Positions 24,589 through 30,742 of a stretch of 64,000 bases of DNA are shown piece after piece; position 1 is the first letter of the stretch, and the number at the start of each line of letters is the position of its first letter. Source of the DNA: G963662655 sp963665015 (lineage in GTDB: Bacteria; Cloacimonadota; Cloacimonadia; Cloacimonadales; JAIOQZ01); assembly GCA_963665015.2 (NCBI GenBank), contig CAXXSY010000003.1, positions 930,001-994,000 on the forward strand, written 5' to 3'. Both the position numbers and the translations under genes were made by a program. The notes beneath the pieces were generated by a model that worked only from the letters and a program-made list of their open reading frames with translations, made no database searches and was not told where the DNA came from.

Positions 24589-25136
24589 TGAAGTTGGCGA
24601 CCAAGTTCATTATCGACACGAACGTCGGAGTTCAGGCGAACAAGGCACTGGATGTGGACTCTTTGAGTGAGATGGAACTCGATTGCGCCGAGAACTGCGT
24701 TAAACTACTAAAGGCAGTTTGCCTCAACACATCGGGTATCGTACTCGATAGTGACAATGAGATATTCAATGAATACAGAAAGCGTTTGAGCATGAGCGGT
24801 CAGCCAGGAGTGGGTGACATGTTCATGAAGTGGGTACATCGAAACTTGGGCTATTTTGATCTTGTTCCAATCACCAAATCAGGTGATACTTATATCGAAT
24901 TCCCCTCACACCCTGGCTTGGCAAACTTCGATCCCTCCGATCGGAAATTCGTCGCGGTTGCCAACGCACACAAAAAGAACCCAACAGTCTATCAAGCGAC
25001 GGACTCGAAATGGTGGGGATGGCGAAAAGCGCTGAAGGGAGCCGGTATCGAGGTGGAATTCATCTGTCCGCAATACATCGAGGCCAAGTATAACAAGAAA
25101 TTTCCTACAGACAATAATGCGAAGGAGGAATCATGA
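24588..25136 (+). CDS. PIN-domain nuclease, partner of the upstream ATPase
   Basis: A 182-residue protein with PIN-domain marks: 'KFIIDTNVGVQANKALD' near the N-terminus (first acidic residue), a middle acidic region 'VLDSDNEIFNEYRKRL', and 'FDPSDRKFVAVANAHKKNP' then 'QATDSKWWGWRKAL' for the later acidic residues. PIN proteins usually cut RNA with Mg2+. The ATG lies in TGATG at the end of the ATPase gene, so the two are coupled. Its last codons contain AAGGAGG, which serves as the ribosome site of the next gene, and its TGA overlaps that ATG by 4 bp. No antitoxin-like small gene is adjacent, so the ATPase is the likely regulator. Confidence 0.75.
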   Translation: MKLATKFIIDTNVGVQANKALDVDSLSEMELDCAENCVKLLKAVCLNTSGIVLDSDNEIFNEYRKRLSMSGQPGVGDMFMKWVHRNLGYFDLVPITKSGDTYIEFPSHPGLANFDPSDRKFVAVANAHKKNPTVYQATDSKWWGWRKALKGAGIEVEFICPQYIEAKYNKKFPTDNNAKEES

Positions 25137-28114
25137 AAAAGCAGGTGGTATGCATTTTCGTTCTGGCAATGATTTTCACGATGGCTCACGCCGTGGTGGG
25201 CAGCAAGGTAACGACCGATCCCGAGAGGGGTCTGTCGATTCAGTACGGCGAGGTCGAGCCGCAGCCGATCAGCCGCATCGAAGAGTTGTGGCAGGCGTCC
25301 GATGAGGCGGCGATCTGTGGCAATATCGGTATCGGAACAAACGGCGAGTATGTGGCTGCGGGCTGGTATCTGAACAACGTCCGCATGTCGATGTATCAGG
25401 ACACCTCGACGCCGGAATGGGAGTTCATTTTCGAGGACCCGGGCATCGAGTATCCGATCGACATGTCGCCGGACGGATTTACCGTGCTTGGCGCAGGATC
25501 GATGCTGTACGCGTTCAATCCCGGAAGCTCGACGCCCATCCTCGAATACGAGGTGACGGGCGCAACAGTCAACAATATAGTGGTTTCCTCGGACGGCTCG
25601 ATGGGGTATTGCACGGCGGTTTACTCGGACCACTCCGAAATCATCGCGCTCACGGAAGACGCCATTGAATGGACCATTACCCTTGATGGCGGAGCCGGTA
25701 CGCTAACCCTCAGTGGAGATGACCAGACCCTTATTTTCACGCAGTACGGCGGAGACAACAGCAACATGATCGTTTTGAACGCCGACGACGGCGCGGTGCT
25801 GTTCACCGATGTGGAGTACAACCAGAATCCCCCCGCGATATCGTACGACGGATCGATCATCGTGAACGGCGATTACTCCGGCTATGTGCATGTTTACGAG
25901 CGCACGGGCGACACCTACGAAGAGATGTGGAACTACCATGTCAACGGTGGCGATTCGGGCAGCAATTCCTGGATCGGCGGCATGGCGGTCTCTTCCGACG
26001 GAACGACCATTGCAGTCGGAACGCTGATCTTCAATAGCAACGGCTACGACGGCGAAATCTACGTGTTCGACACCGACACTCCCGAGCCGCTATGGATTTA
26101 CCGGAACTGCGGCGACTACGTCTATAGCGTCGATATCTCGGCCGACGGTTCGCTCATCGCCGCCGGCGGCTACGGGCCCACGGATCACTCGGGTCCGGAT
26201 TTCTTCATCTTCCGCAAGGGCAGCAGCGAACCGCTCTATACGGTCAATACGCCAGGCTCGATCACCGAGGTTCAGCTTGCCGATGAGGGCGGTATGTGCG
26301 CGTTTGGCGGGAAGGCGGTTCACGCGCGTGTCATGGGAAGCGGCGGACTGCTCTACCGCTACGATGCCCAGCCTGACGGCGGTACCCTGACCGGAACCGT
26401 CGATCTCAGCGGCTATGACGACAACGCGAATGTCCTGATCGAGGTTGACGGCGTCGATAACTACCAGGCATACACCGCTGCCGACGGTTCGTTCGAGATT
26501 CCGTACCTCCCCGCCAACACGTACATGGTTTCGGCCTCGATGACGGGATTCGGGACCGAAACGGAGGTGGCGATCATCGAGGAGGACGGTGAAACGAATA
26601 TCAGCCTGACGCTCGAGCCAAACGGCGAACCTCCGACAGACTTGATCGCGAGCCAGTCGTTTGCGCCATGGATTCGGCTGGACTGGACCGCGCCGGATGA
26701 CCGGGAGATACAGCAGTTTAAAATCTACCGCAAGGACTATCTCACGGAGCCGTTCTCCATTGAGCCAATCGATACCGTCGGTGGAGAAGAATCGACGTTC
26801 GAAGACTACGATGTCGTGCCGCTCCGGGATTATTACTACGTGGTGACGGCGGTTATCAACGACCTCGAGACTCCTTATTCGAATCTGGTCACCGGCTGGG
26901 CTTCGACAAGCTACATCACGAACCGGATCGACGCATACGTCGGTTCGACGCCTGTTATCGACGGTAATCTATCTGCCGATGAATGGTCGGATGCCTTTAC
27001 GCTTCAGTGCGGCGATTTTCTCGGTACAAACGACAACGAACCCGATTCCATGACTGGCGTGTTGGCTATGTTCAAGGTCGATGAAGCGATCGAGAACCTG
27101 TACGTCGCGGTTTATAGTGTGATCGATTCCGATCTGGAAGACCACGACGAGGTCGGACTCTATTTCGACGACAACAATGACGGAACGTTCCCCGCAAGTG
27201 GCTCGGAAGACCTCTCGGAAGGCAACTTCTGGGCTGTCCATTACGCGACCGGCGACGTCATCCGCTACCGTCCCTGCTTCAGCCCCAGCGGCGTGGGAAC
27301 TGCCGAGGAATATACCGACTGGCAGGTGGCGGTCGCGCCTTACGAGGACGGTATTTTGTACGAATTTGCCATCCCGATCGGCGATCAGTACAACAACATC
27401 CAGCCGGACGGTAACAACATGTCGGGCATCGGTCTGTTCGTGCTGGACGATCCCAGTTCGTTCAACGCCTGGTGGCCTTTCGAGATGCAGAATATCTTCA
27501 ACCCGGCGTATTACGGAACGATCCATTTCGGCGCTGAAAACGAAGTCCCGCCACCGGCCGAAAACCTCTCGATTACCGGTGTGGGCGCCGATGTAATCCT
27601 CTCCTGGGAGCTTCCCGAGATCAATGACTTCGGCTCCATGAAGGTCTATATGAACGATGGCGAGGAAGATATACTGATCGATAACTCGCATGGTTTGCAA
27701 TACTACTACACCATCGAAGAGCCCGGCATCTACGATTTCTATGTGGTGACTTGCGACTATTCCGGGCAGGAATCGGAGCCGTCGGAATCGGTACGGTATA
27801 TCTACGCGGAGGGAACGGGTCAGCCGGAAAGCCCTGCCTATACCGGTCTGAGCGGCATCTATCCAAATCCGTTCAACCCGACGACCAACATCGCGTTCTC
27901 GCTGAAGAAGCCCGAGAACACACGCATCGATATCTACAACATCCGTGGTCAGCGCGTTACAACGCTCGTGAACGAGAGGATGCCGCAGGGCGATCATCAC
28001 GTCACCTGGCAGGGGGTCGATTGTAACGATAAAAGAGTAGCGTCCGGCGTCTATCTGATCCGGTTCGAAGCAGGTGAGACCAGCCAGATTCGCAAAGCGC
28101 TGCTGCTGAAATAG
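25133..28114 (+). CDS. Secreted beta-propeller protein with Fn3, CBM9-like and C-terminal sorting domains
   Basis: A 993-residue exported protein (signal 'VVCIFVLAMIFTMAHA'). Residues about 45-400 hold WD40/YVTN-like blades, each with a 'SxDG' turn: 'MSPDGFTVLG', 'VSSDGSMGYC', 'VSSDGTTIAVG', 'ISADGSLIAAGG'. A carboxypeptidase-regulatory-like domain follows ('YTAADGSFEIPYLPANTYMV'), then an Fn3 domain, a CBM9-like domain ('VIDGNLSADEWSDAFTL'), another Fn3 domain, and the sorting module 'LSGIYPNPFNPTTNIAFSL' with 'IDIYNIRGQRVTTLVNE'. It is probably a surface protein exported by the same route as the 11025 product. Its ATG sits in the stop of the PIN gene, although the function seems unrelated. 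Confidence 0.78.
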   Translation: MKKQVVCIFVLAMIFTMAHAVVGSKVTTDPERGLSIQYGEVEPQPISRIEELWQASDEAAICGNIGIGTNGEYVAAGWYLNNVRMSMYQDTSTPEWEFIFEDPGIEYPIDMSPDGFTVLGAGSMLYAFNPGSSTPILEYEVTGATVNNIVVSSDGSMGYCTAVYSDHSEIIALTEDAIEWTITLDGGAGTLTLSGDDQTLIFTQYGGDNSNMIVLNADDGAVLFTDVEYNQNPPAISYDGSIIVNGDYSGYVHVYERTGDTYEEMWNYHVNGGDSGSNSWIGGMAVSSDGTTIAVGTLIFNSNGYDGEIYVFDTDTPEPLWIYRNCGDYVYSVDISADGSLIAAGGYGPTDHSGPDFFIFRKGSSEPLYTVNTPGSITEVQLADEGGMCAFGGKAVHARVMGSGGLLYRYDAQPDGGTLTGTVDLSGYDDNANVLIEVDGVDNYQAYTAADGSFEIPYLPANTYMVSASMTGFGTETEVAIIEEDGETNISLTLEPNGEPPTDLIASQSFAPWIRLDWTAPDDREIQQFKIYRKDYLTEPFSIEPIDTVGGEESTFEDYDVVPLRDYYYVVTAVINDLETPYSNLVTGWASTSYITNRIDAYVGSTPVIDGNLSADEWSDAFTLQCGDFLGTNDNEPDSMTGVLAMFKVDEAIENLYVAVYSVIDSDLEDHDEVGLYFDDNNDGTFPASGSEDLSEGNFWAVHYATGDVIRYRPCFSPSGVGTAEEYTDWQVAVAPYEDGILYEFAIPIGDQYNNIQPDGNNMSGIGLFVLDDPSSFNAWWPFEMQNIFNPAYYGTIHFGAENEVPPPAENLSITGVGADVILSWELPEINDFGSMKVYMNDGEEDILIDNSHGLQYYYTIEEPGIYDFYVVTCDYSGQESEPSESVRYIYAEGTGQPESPAYTGLSGIYPNPFNPTTNIAFSLKKPENTRIDIYNIRGQRVTTLVNERMPQGDHHVTWQGVDCNDKRVASGVYLIRFEAGETSQIRKALLLK

Positions 28115-28125
28115 GCGGGACATCG

Positions 28126-28539
28126 ATGAAATCCGTTTTTCTTCCTGTTATAATCGTGCTTGTCGTTGTTTTCACGGCATGTAGTATGAATCGAGACATC
28201 TCACTGAAGCCCGAGGTGCGATGCGTCGAAAAGTTCATGCAGACGATGCAGGCGCATCCGTTTACCGATTCGCTTCTGGTTCGGCATATCTCGCCACAAT
28301 GGCTTCAGGAGAACGAGATCGACCCGAAGGACGCGCGGGTGAATACCTACGATCCCGAGGGTTTCACGGTTCAGAAGATCGATCCCGTAACGGGAGAGGT
28401 GGTCGTGGTCATATGGGGTGAGGACCGCAAATGGCAACATCGCCTTCTTTTCCAAACGACGGATGACGATCTCTACATTGTGCCCGGAAAGCTGGATGGT
28501 AAGAAGGTCACGCCGTGGACTCGGGTTATCGATGATTGA
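28126..28539 (+). CDS. Small lipoprotein of unknown function
   Basis: A 137-residue protein with a lipoprotein signal: 'LPVIIVLVVVFTACSMNR', Cys19. The mature part has one likely alpha/beta domain ('VRCVEKFMQTMQAHPFTD', 'EVVVVIWGEDRKWQHRLLFQ'). I do not recognise the family. It starts 11 bp after the propeller protein and ends at a strong terminator, so it is the last gene of this transcription unit. Confidence 0.75.
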   Translation: MKSVFLPVIIVLVVVFTACSMNRDISLKPEVRCVEKFMQTMQAHPFTDSLLVRHISPQWLQENEIDPKDARVNTYDPEGFTVQKIDPVTGEVVVVIWGEDRKWQHRLLFQTTDDDLYIVPGKLDGKKVTPWTRVIDD

Positions 28540-28540
28540 C

Positions 28541-28578
28541 GATGGTGCCGGGCGCTTGCCCGGCACCATCTTTCTTCT
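28541..28578 (+). terminator. Strong intrinsic terminator
   Basis: A perfect 13-bp stem (28541-28553 with 28558-28570) and GCTT tetraloop, then TTTCTTCT. It overlaps the stop region of the lipoprotein gene and closes the 19569-28539 cluster. Confidence 0.9.
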
Positions 28579-28690
28579 ATCAGACATCTCCTCGTGTTAC
28601 AGACAAGATCGTGCATCTTCTTTGTCGTGTCGCGCCCTTCCTCTCGGATCGCCAAACTCCAGGTTGGCATTGCCTCGTAACGCGTGACCT

Positions 28691-28748
28691 CCTGCAAAAC
28701 TTCTGAATATTCCGCTTGCGGTTCTTCCGAATGTTATGCAGGTTTTCG
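28691..28748. repeat. Family C palindrome with CCTGCA/TGCAGG arms
   Basis: Outer arms CCTGCA (28691-28696) and TGCAGG (28737-28742) pair around an inverted version of the frame, TTCTGAAT ... TTCCGAATGTT, with core TCCGCTTGCGGT. Confidence 0.65.
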
Positions 28749-28755
28749 TAGGAAT

Positions 28756-28809
28756 GAAATCAACATTCAGAAGAGTCTCGCAAGCTCGACACATTCGGAA
28801 GTTGATTTC
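28756..28809. repeat. Family C palindrome with GAAATCAAC/GTTGATTTC arms
   Basis: Perfect 9-bp outer arms, frame ATTCAGAAGAG ... ACATTCGGAA, core TCTCGCAAGCTCGA. The arms differ from those at 2077, 2195 and 43377 but stay complementary. Confidence 0.8.
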
Positions 28810-28811
28810 TT

Positions 28812-28877
28812 GTAGCGCTCGACCTCCTGTGAATTTGTATGCAAATTCGAATCTTCAAGAGCGAGCATCCTTATAAC
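28812..28877 (+). repeat. Family B repeat with an enlarged internal hairpin
   Basis: The outer frame GTAGCGCTCGACCTCC ... GCGAGCATCCTTATA is kept, but the short loop seen elsewhere is replaced by about 25 nt holding a GAATTTG/CAAATTC hairpin. Confidence 0.7.
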
Positions 28878-28955
28878 AAATGGCACCGTACGAAAAAACA
28901 TTGACAGCAGGACGTAACTGAATAAAAAGTACAAAAAAAGATATCGAGGTGGAAC

Positions 28956-29843
28956 TTGCTGATACAACGCTATTTCGACTCTCGCAAGGATGTTGTCGAG
29001 GATTCGCTCAAAAAATACATCACCAAGCCGAAGAAGGGATCGTCAAAGCTCTACGACGCAATGTATTATGCGGTGTTCAACGGCGGAAAGAGGCTGCGCC
29101 CGATTCTGATGATATCGGCTTACGAAATGCTGCGTGGTCGCAAGAACATCAGCACGCTCAAGTCGCTCCAGCCCTGTGCATGTGCACTGGAGATGGTGCA
29201 CACGGCATCGCTGATTCACGATGATCTGCCCAGCGTTGACGATTCGGACGAACGCCGTGGAATGCCTTCCGTACACAAGAAATACGGCGAAGCCATGGCG
29301 ATCCTCGCCGGAGACGCGCTGCTGACCAAGGCATTCGAAGTGCTCTCGGAAATCCGAGACAAGAAGAAAGCCTTGCGCTGCATCAACACGCTTTCGCGAG
29401 CCGTTTCGACCCGTGGGATGATCGGCGGTCAGGCGGTTGATATCCTCTCCACCCGCAAGCGAATCCGCGTCAACGTCCTGAAATACATCCACCTGAAGAA
29501 GACCGGTGCGCTCCTGCAAGCGGCGATGGATATGGCGTGCATCATGTTCAACGCCGAGGAAAACCTCACCATCACGTTGGGAAACTACGCGCTCAACCTC
29601 GGGCTTGCCTACCAGATCATCGACGACATCCTGGACGATGTCGGCGCTTTCGAAATGCTGGGTAAAGAGCCTTACGAAGACCACAAGAACCGTAAGACGA
29701 CCTACCCGTCGCTGATCGGACTGGAGAAATCGAAAAAAACGGCTGAGAAGTTGCTCGACGACTCCTACAAGCTGATCAAGAGCATGAAAAACAACGACGT
29801 GCTGGTCGAATTCATCAACATGATCAGAGAACGCTTGCCATAG
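28956..29843 (+). CDS. Polyprenyl diphosphate synthase (farnesyl/geranylgeranyl type)
   Basis: A 295-residue trans-isoprenyl diphosphate synthase that condenses IPP with allylic diphosphates. The first Asp-rich motif is 'HDDLPSVDDSDERRGMPSVH' (DDxxxxD, the bacterial insertion type), the second is 'LAYQIIDDILDDVGAFEM', and 'GGKRLRPILMI' and 'RGMIGGQAVDIL' are conserved substrate-binding segments. The start is TTG with GAGG 6 bp upstream; no ATG fits. The chain length of the product cannot be read safely; farnesyl or geranylgeranyl diphosphate is likely. The UbiA prenyltransferase begins at its stop codon (TAGTG overlap), so the two probably supply and consume the same prenyl diphosphate. Confidence 0.92.
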   Translation: MLIQRYFDSRKDVVEDSLKKYITKPKKGSSKLYDAMYYAVFNGGKRLRPILMISAYEMLRGRKNISTLKSLQPCACALEMVHTASLIHDDLPSVDDSDERRGMPSVHKKYGEAMAILAGDALLTKAFEVLSEIRDKKKALRCINTLSRAVSTRGMIGGQAVDILSTRKRIRVNVLKYIHLKKTGALLQAAMDMACIMFNAEENLTITLGNYALNLGLAYQIIDDILDDVGAFEMLGKEPYEDHKNRKTTYPSLIGLEKSKKTAEKLLDDSYKLIKSMKNNDVLVEFINMIRERLP

Positions 29844-30673
29844 TGAAAATCACAGCCTATCTGAAGATTATACGCCCGTTCAATTGCCTGTTCATCGCGT
29901 TGACAGTCTTGTTCGGGCTTTTCTACATGAATCCCTCGCACTTTACTTTCGCGTACCTTGCCGGGATTCTCGCCGCGGTGCTGATCGGCGCCGGCGGATA
30001 CGTGGTCAACGACTACTTCGATCTGCCCATCGACCGCGTCAACCGGTCGGATCGCATGTTGCCTTCGGGCAGGATGTCGCCCAAGGCGGCATACATCTAC
30101 GCGATTGTGCTCTTCGTGGCGGGGCTGCAATTCAGCTTTCTCACGGGTAGCTTTCTGGCGGTAGGGATCGCGCTGCTCAATCTGCTTTTGCTGTTCTTTT
30201 ACGCGCGTCAGCTCAAGACGACTTTCCTGATCGGAAACCTGAGCGTGGCCTACGCCTCCGCATCGACCTTTATTTTCGGCGGCATTGTGGCGAATAATTT
30301 CCCGAAAATCTGGCTCGTCGCCGCCTATGCGTTCACCTACACGCTGATCCGCGAACTACTGAAGGACTTGCAGGATATCGAGGGCGACAAGGTGATCAAG
30401 GCGACCACCTTCGCCATCAAGACCGGGCATCGCACCACGATGGCGGTCAATCTCGTGCTGGCGCTGGTGATGACCGAAATCACCTGGTACGGCTATTCGC
30501 ACGACATGCTCGGAAAGCTCCAGACGATGCTTCTGATCCTGTTCGTCCACCTGCCGCTGATCATCGCGACCCTTCTCTTCTTCCGCCACGGCAATCCGCG
30601 CAGGTATCGAATCCTGTCGCTCGGGATGAAACTCGACATGGTGATCTTGTTGCTGGTGATATGGTTCGCGTAA
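29843..30673 (+). CDS. UbiA-family prenyltransferase, DGGGP-synthase-like
   Basis: A 276-residue membrane protein with about eight to nine hydrophobic helices, starting at GTG overlapping the previous stop. The first Asp motif is 'NDYFDLPIDRVNRSDRMLPS' (NDxxDxxxD) followed by 'GRMS', and the second is 'LKDLQDIEGDKVIKATTFA' (DxxxD). The combination 'NDYFD...D..NR.DR..PSGR.S' is typical of the group containing archaeal digeranylgeranylglyceryl phosphate synthase, as well as bacterial homologues and some quinone enzymes. Pairing with a polyprenyl diphosphate synthase suggests lipid or quinone prenylation. Archaeal-type ether-lipid genes have been reported in FCB candidate phyla, which makes that role plausible but unproven here. 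Confidence 0.8.
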   Translation: MKITAYLKIIRPFNCLFIALTVLFGLFYMNPSHFTFAYLAGILAAVLIGAGGYVVNDYFDLPIDRVNRSDRMLPSGRMSPKAAYIYAIVLFVAGLQFSFLTGSFLAVGIALLNLLLLFFYARQLKTTFLIGNLSVAYASASTFIFGGIVANNFPKIWLVAAYAFTYTLIRELLKDLQDIEGDKVIKATTFAIKTGHRTTMAVNLVLALVMTEITWYGYSHDMLGKLQTMLLILFVHLPLIIATLLFFRHGNPRRYRILSLGMKLDMVILLLVIWFA

Positions 30674-30742
30674 AAAACCCTTGACCTTGTGCGGGGTTCG
30701 GAAAGCGTTGAACCATGCAGCCCAAAGGAAAGAGGTAGTCAC

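Larger units (their letters stand above)
28579..28955 (+). other. Repeat-rich intergenic region before the prenyl synthase
   Basis: Contains two family-C palindromes, a family-B element with an enlarged loop, and a TTGACA at 28901-28906 that lacks a clear -10. No credible gene. Confidence 0.7.

Noticed and set aside
23215..25136. Assignment to PARIS, Septu or Lamassu
   Set aside because: PARIS pairs its ATPase with a TOPRIM protein, Septu with an HNH nuclease, and Lamassu uses an SMC-like ATPase. A PIN partner with a DUF3696-like ATPase fits none of them.
26969..28123. A 384-residue minus-strand frame
   Set aside because: Antisense to the propeller protein; no recognisable domain.
28901..28930. 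Promoter for the prenyl synthase
   Set aside because: TTGACA is present, but no acceptable -10 lies 15-19 bp downstream, so I did not list it as a feature.
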